DNA from: Desulfobacteraceae bacterium
GTDB lineage: Bacteria; Desulfobacterota; Desulfobacteria; Desulfobacterales; UBA2174
Length of the DNA: 40,821 bases
Assembly: GCA_028700185.1 (NCBI GenBank)
Contig: JAQVTF010000010.1
Location: forward strand, 1 to 40,821
Direction of reading: 5' to 3'
Under the pieces are notes generated by a model. That model was given only the letters and a program-made list of their open reading frames with translations, did not search any database and had not been told where the DNA came from. Both the position numbers and the translations under genes were made by a program. This document shows positions 33,525 to 40,821 of the stretch, in pieces (position 1 is the first letter of the stretch; each line of letters begins with the position of its first letter).

Positions 33525-36002
33525 TTATCCGCACTTGGAATAGCCGCAGAAATGGCAGGTCATGCAACCTTCCTCGAAACTGATGGTTTGCCCGCATTCC
33601 GGGCAGACGGCACCGATGAGCGCCGGCGCACCGTTTCCACGGCGGACGCGCCGGTCATCAAGGTAGCGTCGCTCCAAAACCCGGGCGATGGCGTCGGGAA
33701 TCGATAGCACCAATCCGCCTTCCTGAAAAACGGGATGCTCGCCGCCGATGCCCTTGAGCTGGTCGATGACCTTGTCCACGGTGACCCCCGAGCGTAGCGC
33801 CAATGATACCAGGCGGCCGATGGCCTCGGTTTTGGCAGTGGTACTGCGGCCCGATTTGCCAATGGTGGCAAATATTTCGAAGGGACGCCCCTCGTACTCG
33901 GTCACCGTGACGTAAAGCTGTCCCATGCCGGTGCGGATCTTGGTGGTGAACCCATCCAGGGTCTCGGGGCGCTGGCGCACGATGGCCGAAAAGCCGGAAC
34001 CGGCCTCGGCGGCCGGGGGGACGCTCAACACCTGGTTGGCCTTGCTGCCGTCCCGATAGATGGTCACCCCCTTGCAGCCCAACGTGAAGGCGAGGTCGAA
34101 AATCCGGCGAACGTCCTCCACCGTGCTGTCTTTGGGCAGGTTCACCGTTTTGGACACGGCGTTGTCCGTATGCTCCTGAAAAACGGCCTGCATGCGCACA
34201 TGCCATTCCGGCGAGATGTCGTGGGCCGTGACAAACACCTGGCGGACGTCCTCGGGGATTTCCTCCATGGCCTTGATACTGCCGCTGTGGGCAATGCGGT
34301 CCATCAACTCCGGCGTGTAGAAGCCGCGCTGGCGGGCCACGGCCTCGAAATGGGGATTGACCTCCAGGAGCTGATCATCGTCCATCACCCGGCGCACGAA
34401 GCTCAAGGCAAAGAGGGGTTCGATGCCGCTGGAGCAGTTGGCGATGATGCTCAAGGTCCCGGTGGGGGCGATGGTGGTGGTGGTGGCGTTGCGGTAGCGG
34501 TCCTTGAGGGCACTGAGGGGGTGGTTTTCAAAGACCCCGCGTACCTCGGCCAACTCCCGGGAGGCCTGGTGGCTGGTTTCCTGGATGAAAGCCATTACCG
34601 ATTCAGCGCAGGCCAAGGCTTCGGGGGAGTTGTAGGGAATCGCCAGCCTATAGAGCATGTCGGCGAAACCCATTACCCCAAGGCCGATTTTGCGGTTGCC
34701 CTTGACCATTCTTTCGATTTCCGGCAGCGGGTAGCGGGACACGTCGATGGTATCGTCCAGGAACCGTACCGCCAGGCCAACGGCCTCGCCGAGGGCGTCG
34801 TAGTCCACGGCCGGTCCCTGCTCGGTGTCGACGACGAACCGGTCCAGGTTGATCGACCCGAGGTTGCAGGCCTCCATGGGCAGCAGCGGTTGTTCGCCGC
34901 AGGGATTGGTGCTCTCGATGTCCCCCAGGGCCGGGGTGGGGTTGTCGCGATTGACGCGGTCAAGGAAGAGAATTCCCGGATCACCGTTCTTCCAGGCCTG
35001 AAGAATCAAGGCGTCGTAAACCTCGGTGGCCTTGAGGCGCCCGGTGACACCCCCGTCGCGGGGATCGATGAGGTCGTATTCGCCATCTTGGTTCACCGCT
35101 TCCATGAAAACGTCGGTGACGGCCACCGAGATGTTGAAGTTGTTCAGGGTGTCGTTGTCCTGCTTACAGTGGATGAACTCGAGGATGTCCGGGTGGTCGA
35201 CCCGCAGAACGGCCATGTTGGCCCCCCGGCGGGTGCCGCCCTGCTTGACCTGTTCGGTGGCGGTGTTGAAGATTTTCATGAACGACACCGGTCCCGAGGC
35301 CACCCCGCCGGTGGTGCCCACCTTGCTGTTTTTGGGACGCAGCCGGGAGAAGGAAAACCCGGTGCCACCGCCGCTTTTGTGGATGATGGCCGCCTGTTTG
35401 AGGGATTCGAAGATGCCCTCCATGCGATCTTCCACCGGCAGCACGAAGCAGGCGGCCAGTTGTCCCAGGCGGCGGCCGGCGTTCATCAGGGTGGGGGAGT
35501 TGGGCAGAAACTTCAACTCGGTCATGAGATTGAAGAATCGTTCTTCCATCACGACGACGGCCTCGTCGCCACCGTATTGTTTTTCCGCCCGGGCCACGTG
35601 GCGCGCCACGCGGCGGAACATGTCGGCCGGTGTTTCCACCGGGTTGCCCCGATCATCCTTGCGCAGGTAGCGGCGCGCCAAAACGGCCCGGGCATTGTCG
35701 GAAAGGGCGATGGGGGGGTGGACGAATACCGATTTTTCAATTCTCGGCGCGGCGGCCCGCGAAAGACCCGATTCGGCCAGCTTGGTTCTCAAGATCTGGG
35801 TTGCCACCGCTGCCGTGATGACCGGTTCGGTGAGGTCGGCGATAGCCTGGCGCATGGAGCGACTGATCGCCAAGGCTTGATCCCTGGCAATGGAATAGTG
35901 CCGGGCGAGCATCTTGGAAAACACCTCGTCATCCCACTGATAGCGGCTGAGGTCTACCTGGTGGCCGTCTTCGGTAATCAGGATTTTCGACGGGTTCGCC
36001 AT
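33525..36002 (-). CDS. nrdJ: class II (adenosylcobalamin-dependent) ribonucleoside reductase
   Basis: 825 residues, oxygen-independent deoxynucleotide synthesis. An N-terminal ~90-residue region (DDEVFSKMLARHYSIARDQ) is followed by the ten-stranded barrel core: NSPTLMNAGRRLGQLAACFVLPVED, KSGGGTGFSFSRLRP, the active-site loop STNPCGEQPLLPMEACNLGSINL (central Cys, Asn and Glu present), and TIAPTGTLSIIANCSSGIEP. The C-terminus has KSGRSTTAKTEAIGRL and a zinc-ribbon-like CPECG...CMTCHFCGYSKCG that provides redox Cys. The domain pattern matches the B12-dependent NrdJ type, and no nrdB or nrdG is nearby. AAGGAG precedes ATG 36002. First gene of the cluster with the CoA-transferase-GNAT and ferritin-like genes. 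Confidence 0.94.
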   Translation of the reverse strand: MANPSKILITEDGHQVDLSRYQWDDEVFSKMLARHYSIARDQALAISRSMRQAIADLTEPVITAAVATQILRTKLAESGLSRAAAPRIEKSVFVHPPIALSDNARAVLARRYLRKDDRGNPVETPADMFRRVARHVARAEKQYGGDEAVVVMEERFFNLMTELKFLPNSPTLMNAGRRLGQLAACFVLPVEDRMEGIFESLKQAAIIHKSGGGTGFSFSRLRPKNSKVGTTGGVASGPVSFMKIFNTATEQVKQGGTRRGANMAVLRVDHPDILEFIHCKQDNDTLNNFNISVAVTDVFMEAVNQDGEYDLIDPRDGGVTGRLKATEVYDALILQAWKNGDPGILFLDRVNRDNPTPALGDIESTNPCGEQPLLPMEACNLGSINLDRFVVDTEQGPAVDYDALGEAVGLAVRFLDDTIDVSRYPLPEIERMVKGNRKIGLGVMGFADMLYRLAIPYNSPEALACAESVMAFIQETSHQASRELAEVRGVFENHPLSALKDRYRNATTTTIAPTGTLSIIANCSSGIEPLFALSFVRRVMDDDQLLEVNPHFEAVARQRGFYTPELMDRIAHSGSIKAMEEIPEDVRQVFVTAHDISPEWHVRMQAVFQEHTDNAVSKTVNLPKDSTVEDVRRIFDLAFTLGCKGVTIYRDGSKANQVLSVPPAAEAGSGFSAIVRQRPETLDGFTTKIRTGMGQLYVTVTEYEGRPFEIFATIGKSGRSTTAKTEAIGRLVSLALRSGVTVDKVIDQLKGIGGEHPVFQEGGLVLSIPDAIARVLERRYLDDRRVRRGNGAPALIGAVCPECGQTISFEEGCMTCHFCGYSKCG

Positions 36003-36121
36003 TTGGCAACTCCTTGATTTAAATGAAATAGAATGAATCTGGCGGCAAAACCGCCGGCGCCGGCTTTTCGCAGATTGGGAACCAACCGGGGCGAAGGCCG
36101 ACGCCGTTTCAGATACTCAGC

Positions 36122-36149
36122 ATACTAGATACGACATGTTGCGTGTCAA
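36122..36149 (-). promoter_or_regulatory. sigma-70-type promoter of the ribonucleotide reductase gene
   Basis: Minus strand: TTGACA (36149-36144), 16 nt, TAGTAT (36127-36122), about 120 bp upstream of ATG 36002. The leader contains GGCGG-CAAAA-CCGCC and the GCCGGCGCCGGC palindrome. Confidence 0.55.
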
Positions 36150-36209
36150 TCAATTTTTGATTCCGTATGTTGTGGGTATGCGTGAGCTGAATTTTTGGTT
36201 AAAACCGGG

Positions 36210-36238
36210 TTGACAGTTCTGGCACGCATCGAATATTA
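36210..36238 (+). promoter_or_regulatory. sigma-70-type promoter, divergent
   Basis: TTGACA (36210-36215), 17 nt, ATATTA (36233-36238); start expected near 36245, about 38 bp before ATG 36283. Confidence 0.5.
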
Positions 36239-36282
36239 GACAGAAACGGAGAATTTTCCCTCCGAACAGAGGACGGTCCGCT

Positions 36283-36471
36283 ATGAACGTGAATATTCCT
36301 GAAAAATTGTTTTTCGATGTTGTCGACTTACTGGTGGAACCCCAATCGTTGCGACCTCAAGAGGGAACTTGCGTGTTGAGCCTCGATGCCCGCAACCAGG
36401 TCCTGGATCGTCTCCTTCAGATCCGTCATCAGTTTCTGTTCGATCCGCCTCCCGCGCCTGCCAAGGCCTGA
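36283..36471 (+). CDS. small protein of unknown function
   Basis: 62 residues from ATG 36283 with AGAGGA 9 nt upstream and a sigma-70-type promoter just before. Sequence MNVNIPEKLFFDVVDLL then a Pro/Ala-rich tail (FDPPPAPAKA). I do not recognise a family. Its distal end overlaps the decayed Memo frame, so it may be a genuine small gene or the promoter-proximal remains of another. Confidence 0.4.
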   Translation: MNVNIPEKLFFDVVDLLVEPQSLRPQEGTCVLSLDARNQVLDRLLQIRHQFLFDPPPAPAKA

Positions 36472-36509
36472 TCGGGCGCTTCTCCATCGTCCCGGTCCTC
36501 TCAAGAACG

Positions 36510-36919
36510 GGCAAGAACGGGCCGAAGATGCTGCCCTTTTTCCAGTATGCGCTGGCGGATTTTCAGCTTCTTCCCGTGGTGATGGGGCCCGGGGACCTGG
36601 CCGGGGTGACGCGGGAGATCGGCGCCGTCGTGGACGCGGACACTCTGCTGGTGGTCAGCAGCGATCTGTCCCACGGATTGCCGCCATCCGAGGCGTCTGA
36701 CTACGACCGCCGGACCCTGGATCTGCTTCTGGCCCTGGTCTGCTGGCCAGACAAAACAGCGCCCGCGGCAAGATTCCCCTGGCCGTCCTCGTCACATCGG
36801 CCCGGGAACGTCGTTGGCGGCCGGTGCTGGTGCATTACAGCAACAGTGAAGATTTTCCTCACGGATCCAGCGACTGGATCGTAGGCTACGCCACGGTGGC
36901 CTTTTTGGGAGATGATGCC
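36510..36919 (+). pseudogene. decayed Memo (AmmeMemoRadiSam protein B) domain
   Basis: Frame 36369-36884 carries the middle of a Memo protein: LPFFQYALADFQLLPVVMG, DTLLVVSSDLSHGLPPSEA and YDRRTLDLLL. Near 36735-36745 the readable protein moves to another frame (ARQNSARGKIPLAVLVTSARE, then VLVHYSNSEDFPHGSSDWIVGYATVAF). The first half of the domain (about 150 residues with metal-site His) is missing upstream. The gene is therefore both 5'-truncated and frameshifted. The second frame runs without a stop into AMMECR1, so the ancestor was probably a Memo-AMMECR1 fusion. A sequencing error could explain the frameshift but not the missing half. Confidence 0.7.
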
Positions 36920-37531
36920 ATGAACGATTCCCCCCCTGCTGGCCGCCTCACCGAAGCCCAAGGGCAACAACTGCTTCAGCTGGCCCGCCAGACCATCGCC
37001 CGGCGGTTGGGCCGGGCTGCCGAAGATGCCGCTGTCGCCGCCACGGCGGCCGACGATCCGGCTTTTCAACGCCGCAGCGGCACGTTTGTCACCTTGAAAA
37101 TCGACGGCCAGTTGCGTGGTTGCATCGGTTCGCTGGCCGCCGAGGAAACCATTTACGAGGGGGTGCGGCGCAACGCCCTCAACGCGGCCTTCAGCGACTA
37201 CCGCTTCGCCCCTCTCACCGCCGAAGAACTTGATGAGACGACCATCGAAGTGAGCGTCCTGACGCCGCCGGCCCCCTTGGCCTACCGGGATGCCGAAGAC
37301 CTCGTGGCCAAGCTGCAACCGGGGGTGGACGGGGTGATCCTGCGCCAGGGATCCCGCAGCGCGACCTTTCTGCCCCAGGTGTGGGCCCAGCTTCCTCGGC
37401 CGGAAGCTTTTCTCGACCACCTCTGCCTCAAGGCCGGATTGAGGCCCGAGGCCTGGCGCCGGAAAGAAACCAAGGTGTTTACCTACCAGGTGATTTCCTT
37501 CGAGGAATCCCCCGGCCCTCACTCTTCTTGA
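36920..37531 (+). CDS. AMMECR1 domain protein (AmmeMemoRadiSam protein A)
   Basis: 203 residues from ATG 36920 (MNDSPPAGRLTEAQGQQLL; GGGAG 8 nt upstream). The conserved AMMECR1 core is present: GTFVTLKIDGQLRGCIGSL, the RRNALNAAFSDYRFAPLTAEEL region, EVSVLTPPAPL, and PGVDGVILRQGSRSATFLPQVW. Family knowledge: AMMECR1, Memo and a radical SAM protein co-occur as a system of still unclear biochemistry, thought to modify a substrate. No radical SAM partner is in this window and the Memo part is broken, so the module may be failing or split. The longer ORF from 36824 includes the Memo tail. Confidence 0.85.
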   Translation: MNDSPPAGRLTEAQGQQLLQLARQTIARRLGRAAEDAAVAATAADDPAFQRRSGTFVTLKIDGQLRGCIGSLAAEETIYEGVRRNALNAAFSDYRFAPLTAEELDETTIEVSVLTPPAPLAYRDAEDLVAKLQPGVDGVILRQGSRSATFLPQVWAQLPRPEAFLDHLCLKAGLRPEAWRRKETKVFTYQVISFEESPGPHSS

Positions 37532-37680
37532 CAGCGATGCATGATGACGCCGAAAGTTGAAAGCCGCTGGGAAGAACCGGTCCCCCTTGGGAAAGACCGC
37601 AAGGGCCCTCGGCGGATAAGACGGCCCGATGACCCATTGGCAGCGTGACCTGAAGGAAAACCAAATTTATACGGAGCAAA

Positions 37681-39024
37681 ATGATCGCGGAAATTTTGTC
37701 CACCGGAGACGAAGTGCGCACCGGCGCCGTGGCGGATACCAACGCCGCCTTCATCGCCCGATGCCTCGAGGACGAGGGATTCGAGGTGACCCGTCACCAG
37801 TGCGTGGGGGATGACATCGCCGTCATTGCCGAGGTGATGCGGGAAATCAGTCGACGCACCGCGGTGGCGGTGGTCACGGGGGGATTGGGGCCCACGGCGG
37901 ATGATGTCACCGCGGCCGGGGCCGCCCGGGCCCTGGGGGTGGATCTGACCCTGCATTCCGATGCCATGGCCGTGGTGGAACGGTTTTTCGCCCGCCGCGG
38001 TCGCCCGGTCACCGCCACCAACCGCAAGCAAGGGATGCTTCCCGAGGGAGCCGGCTGTTTGGATAATCCGTTGGGCAGTGCCCCGGGATTCGCCTTCACC
38101 CTGGGCAACTGCCGCTTTTATTGCCTGCCGGGGGTGCCGGTGGAAATGCGTGCCATGATCGATGAGGCGGTTTTGCCGGACCTGCGACAACGAACAGGTG
38201 GCAACATCGGCATCCGACGGGTGCGGGCCATCACCACCTTTGGCATTCCCGAGTCCACCGTGGCGGACCGGTTAACCGGGTTCGAGGCGGCTTTCGCGGG
38301 GATCCGGCTCGGGCTGCGCGCCCATTTTCCCGAAATCCATGTACGCCTTTACTTTTCAGAGACCGATGCTCAAGCCCTGGACCGGCGCGAACAGATGGCC
38401 GTGGACTGGGTGCACCGGCGCATCGAACCTTTCGTGGTATCCGACGAGGGACTGTCCCTGGCCGAGATGGTGGGCCGACGTCTCAAAGCTCAGACGGCGA
38501 GCCTCGCCGTGGCCGAGAGCTGTACCGGCGGTCTGATCTCCTCCTGGATCACCGACGTGGCGGGAAGCTCGGACTACTTTCGCCTTGGCGCCGTGACGTA
38601 TGCCAACGCGGCCAAGGAGGCGATCCTGGGGGTATCGGCTGAAACGTTGGATCGCTTGGGGGCGGTGTCCCGGCAAACCGTGATGGAGATGGCGGCCGGC
38701 GCGCGCCGCCGCGGCGATGCCACCTACGGGCTGGCCACCAGCGGGGTCGCCGGCCCCGGCGGCGGCAGCGGGCAAAAACCGGTGGGCAGCCTCTGCATCG
38801 GCATCGCCACGGCTGAAGGCGTGGGGGCCGCGGCCTATCGTTTTGGCGCCAACCGGAGACGCGCCAACAAGGTCGCCTTTGCCGCCGCCGCCTTGAACCT
38901 GCTGCGGATCGTCATCGACCAGGGCCTCACGGCGGATTTGGAGCAGCGGGCCAAGCCGATCTACGCCGAGCTCCTGGAGCTGGACGACGGGTATCATGCC
39001 TCTGGCGATGAGGCGCCCGAGTGA
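37681..39024 (+). CDS. cinA: CinA family protein (competence/damage-inducible, NMN-related)
   Basis: 447 residues, two domains. The N-terminal MoaB/MogA-like COG1058 domain contains MIAEILSTGDEVRTGAVADTN, VVTGGLGPTADDVTAAG, GSAPGFAFTLGNCRFYCLPGVPVEM. The C-terminal nicotinamide-nucleotide amidase domain contains SLAVAESCTGGLISSWITDVAGSSDYF, GAVSRQTVMEMAAGARRR, SGVAGPGGGSGQKPVG. Known roles are ADP-ribose pyrophosphatase and NMN deamidase in pyridine nucleotide recycling. Catalytic Ser and Lys regions are present. GGAG precedes ATG 37681. It overlaps the next gene by TGATG, so they are coupled. Confidence 0.92.
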   Translation: MIAEILSTGDEVRTGAVADTNAAFIARCLEDEGFEVTRHQCVGDDIAVIAEVMREISRRTAVAVVTGGLGPTADDVTAAGAARALGVDLTLHSDAMAVVERFFARRGRPVTATNRKQGMLPEGAGCLDNPLGSAPGFAFTLGNCRFYCLPGVPVEMRAMIDEAVLPDLRQRTGGNIGIRRVRAITTFGIPESTVADRLTGFEAAFAGIRLGLRAHFPEIHVRLYFSETDAQALDRREQMAVDWVHRRIEPFVVSDEGLSLAEMVGRRLKAQTASLAVAESCTGGLISSWITDVAGSSDYFRLGAVTYANAAKEAILGVSAETLDRLGAVSRQTVMEMAAGARRRGDATYGLATSGVAGPGGGSGQKPVGSLCIGIATAEGVGAAAYRFGANRRRANKVAFAAAALNLLRIVIDQGLTADLEQRAKPIYAELLELDDGYHASGDEAPE

Positions 39025-39905
39025 TGCTCTGGACCGTTGCCGTTGTTTTGTTGGCCGGCTATCTGGCCGCCACCCTGGTGCTGACCTACTTCGTCCATCG
39101 GCTGCCGCGCCGCCCGGTGGTCGATTCGCCCGATTGGGGCCAGGTCCTTGATACCTGGGTGCCCACCCGGGGCGGAGGTCGCCTGGAAGTCTGGCGTATC
39201 GTTCCGGAAGGGGAGGTGCGCGGCACGGTGCTGATGATTCACGGCTGGAGCCGCAATCGGGACCGGATGGTGGCCCGGGCACGGCAATTCGCCCGGCTGG
39301 GGATGATCACGGTGCTGTTTTCCGTTCGCGACCACGGCCGGTCGAGTCCTTTCCGGTTCATGAACGCCGCCGAGTTCGCCGAGGACGCCCTGGCGGTGAT
39401 GACCTGGCTCGGTCACCCCGTGATCCTTTACGGCCATTCGGCCGGCGCCGGCGGAGCGATCATTGCCGCCAGCCGCCGGCCCGAGCAGGTGGCGCTGCTG
39501 TTCCTGGAAGCCTGCTACGCCGACAGTCGGGAAGGCCTGCTGAGCCTCTATCGATGGTTCAATCCGGTTTTCGGCCGTGTCTTCGGGCCGATGATCCTCA
39601 ACTGGATGAATCTGTTTTACCGTTTCCGGATGAAGGCCATGAGCCCGGAGCGGTTGGCGCCGCGCCTGCCCATGCCGGCCATGGTAATCCACGGGGCCGA
39701 GGATCGGCGGTTTCCCGCGCGGTTTGCCCGGCGCCTGCACCAGGCCTTTCCTGCGGGATCCGCCCGGCTTTTGGTGGTTCCCGGGGCCGGGCACAGCGAG
39801 TCCAGCGGTCATCCGCGGTATCCCCAAGCGATAGCGGACTTTTTGGCCGCTTATCCCGAGGCCTGCGCCGCCACCCTCCCTCCTGCTCACCGGAGGTGGT
39901 CCTAG
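39024..39905 (+). CDS. membrane-anchored alpha/beta hydrolase
   Basis: 293 residues from ATG 39024, overlapping the cinA stop codon (TGATG). One N-terminal membrane anchor (VAVVLLAGYLAATLVLTYFV), then an alpha/beta-hydrolase fold: oxyanion region VLMIHGWSRNRD, nucleophile Ser in LYGHSAGAGGAII, late Asp region MVIHGAEDRRFPARF and catalytic His in PGAGHSESSGHP. Substrate unknown. Its stop codon (TAG) shares a G with the GTG start of the next gene. Confidence 0.88.
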   Translation: MLWTVAVVLLAGYLAATLVLTYFVHRLPRRPVVDSPDWGQVLDTWVPTRGGGRLEVWRIVPEGEVRGTVLMIHGWSRNRDRMVARARQFARLGMITVLFSVRDHGRSSPFRFMNAAEFAEDALAVMTWLGHPVILYGHSAGAGGAIIAASRRPEQVALLFLEACYADSREGLLSLYRWFNPVFGRVFGPMILNWMNLFYRFRMKAMSPERLAPRLPMPAMVIHGAEDRRFPARFARRLHQAFPAGSARLLVVPGAGHSESSGHPRYPQAIADFLAAYPEACAATLPPAHRRWS

Positions 39906-40821
39906 TGTCGTCCCCAGGGACCGGGACGGCGCCGGATCGTCCGACGGCTTTTCACTGCGGCTGGCTCCTGGACGGCAGTGGGGCCGGCCCCCGGCGGGAT
40001 GTGATCCTGACGGTGGCCGGCGGCCGTATCGGTGCCGTCTTTTCGGCCAGCGAAGGTTGCCATGGTCTGGCACCATTGGACTGGCGGGGGGTTACGGTGC
40101 TGCCGCCCCTCGTCGATGCTCATGTCCACCTCTTTCTGTCCGGTCGCGGTGACCCTGCCTTGCGGCGCCGGCAGTTGCACCCCGATTCAGACGAAGTTTT
40201 TCACCACATGGCCGCCCGTATCCGCCGTCATCTGCGCCGGGGGATTCTGGCCGTCCGGGACGGGGGGGATCACAAGGCACTGGCCCTGGCGTTACGCGAC
40301 CGGCGCAAGGCAATAGAACAGGCCGGATTCGTCCTGCGGGTTTCGGGCCGGGCCTGGCACCGGGAAGGACGCTACGGTGGCGCCTTCGGTCGCAGCCTGG
40401 GCCAAGACCAGCGTTTGGCCGAAGCGGTGATCGCCGCCGGGCGGGGGATCGACCAGGTGAAGATCATCGATTCCGGAATCAATTCCCTTACCGAATTCGG
40501 ACGGTCGACCCGTCCCCAGTTTGACGTGGACGACCTGAAGGCCGCCGTGGCGGCGGCTCACGGGTGGGGGCTTCCGGTGATGATCCATGCCAACGGGGTT
40601 CAGCCGATGGCCGACGCCCTGGCTGCCGGGTGCGACAGTGTCGAGCACGGATTTTTCATGGGGGAGGCCAACATGGAGCGGATGGCGGGTCAAAGGACGG
40701 TCTGGGTCCCCACGGCCGGGACCATGGCCGGTTTCCTCGACACTCTGGCCACTGGCCGGTGGGAAGCCGACGGGGCCCGGCGTCTCCTGGATCACCAGAC
40801 GGCTCAGCTCACTCGCGCCCG
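39905..40821 (+). CDS. amidohydrolase family protein, partial (3' end outside window)
   Basis: The frame is not in the ORF track because it has no stop in the window. It starts with GTG 39905 sharing the G of the previous TAG. About 305 residues are visible. The metal site typical of amidohydrolases is visible: LVDAHVHLFLSG (HxH), QVKIIDSG (Lys position), MIHANGVQ and DSVEHGFFMG (His residues). The first ~60 residues are the small beta-sandwich part (DVILTVAGGRIGAVF). The group includes imidazolonepropionase-like and dipeptidase-like enzymes; substrate not readable. Likely co-transcribed with cinA and the hydrolase. Confidence 0.85.
   Translation, partial: MSSPGTGTAPDRPTAFHCGWLLDGSGAGPRRDVILTVAGGRIGAVFSASEGCHGLAPLDWRGVTVLPPLVDAHVHLFLSGRGDPALRRRQLHPDSDEVFHHMAARIRRHLRRGILAVRDGGDHKALALALRDRRKAIEQAGFVLRVSGRAWHREGRYGGAFGRSLGQDQRLAEAVIAAGRGIDQVKIIDSGINSLTEFGRSTRPQFDVDDLKAAVAAAHGWGLPVMIHANGVQPMADALAAGCDSVEHGFFMGEANMERMAGQRTVWVPTAGTMAGFLDTLATGRWEADGARRLLDHQTAQLTRA

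Noticed and set aside
34170-36017. 615-aa plus-strand ORF
   Set aside because: Shadow of the ribonucleotide reductase on the minus strand; composition is typical of antisense GC-rich frames.
36221-36237. Sigma-54 promoter (TGGCACG at 36220)
   Set aside because: The -12 part reads GAATA, not TTGCW, so the GC at -12 is missing; a sigma-70 promoter fits better.

Overview
The window looks like a chromosomal piece of a GC-rich, anaerobic, sulfate-reducer-like deltaproteobacterium (Desulfobacterota, probably Desulfobacteraceae/Desulfosarcinaceae-like). This is inferred from gene content: a c3/octaheme multiheme cytochrome with HybA/NrfD-type partners, an adenosylcobalamin-dependent (class II) ribonucleotide reductase, a DUF3783 protein, a MinD-like ATPase, a periplasmic NifX-like protein, YkgJ cysteine-cluster proteins and strong sigma-54 promoters. 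No rRNA, tRNA, CRISPR array or intact insertion sequence was found.

Layout. 1-2.4 kb: the 3' end of a site-2-protease-like membrane protein and a DEAD-box RNA helicase with a terminator-like hairpin in its leader. 3-6.4 kb: a hybrid sensor kinase split by a frameshift, then a 5'-truncated signalling fragment. 6.4-10.8 kb: a gene-poor, scarred stretch with a truncated beta-helix gene, a MITE-like repeat, a secreted NifX-family protein, small proteins, a structured element and a MinD-like ATPase. 10.8-16.9 kb: a five-gene operon (NMT1-type binding protein, Cache-HAMP-PP2C phosphatase, STAS antagonist, RsbW-like kinase, SulP-STAS-cNMP transporter) forming a partner-switching module. 16.9-20.1 kb (minus): an NlpC/P60 lipoprotein, a small unknown protein and a heme-type diguanylate cyclase.

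20.3-26.5 kb is the most interesting part. A four-gene minus-strand operon, with every junction an ATGA overlap, encodes a TusA-like protein whose CPxP motif reads WPxC, a Tat-exported 4Fe-4S protein, an NrfD-type quinone-interacting membrane protein and a 693-residue multiheme cytochrome. The cytochrome reading frame is interrupted by a single in-frame UGA exactly where octaheme tetrathionate-reductase-type cytochromes carry a conserved Cys (INNFC). The UGA is followed 13 nt later by a 7-bp hairpin at SECIS-like spacing, so I predict a selenocysteine-containing 13-heme cytochrome. The operon has a sigma-54 promoter, a divergent sigma-54 activator with a Cys-rich PAS domain, and a tandem GTTTAAAC palindrome between them. 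Directly after the activator lies a second, near-consensus sigma-54 promoter followed about 80 nt later by a perfect intrinsic terminator with no ORF between: a candidate sigma-54-dependent small RNA carrying an anti-Shine-Dalgarno motif.

26.5-40.8 kb: a YkgJ protein, DUF3783 protein, MgtE Mg2+ transporter, MscS channel, a minus-strand cluster (class II ribonucleotide reductase, CoA-transferase-GNAT fusion, ferritin-like protein), a decayed Memo domain attached to AMMECR1, CinA, an alpha/beta hydrolase and an amidohydrolase that runs off the window end.

Limits: all assignments come from reading translated sequence and motifs by eye; no database search or folding program was run.
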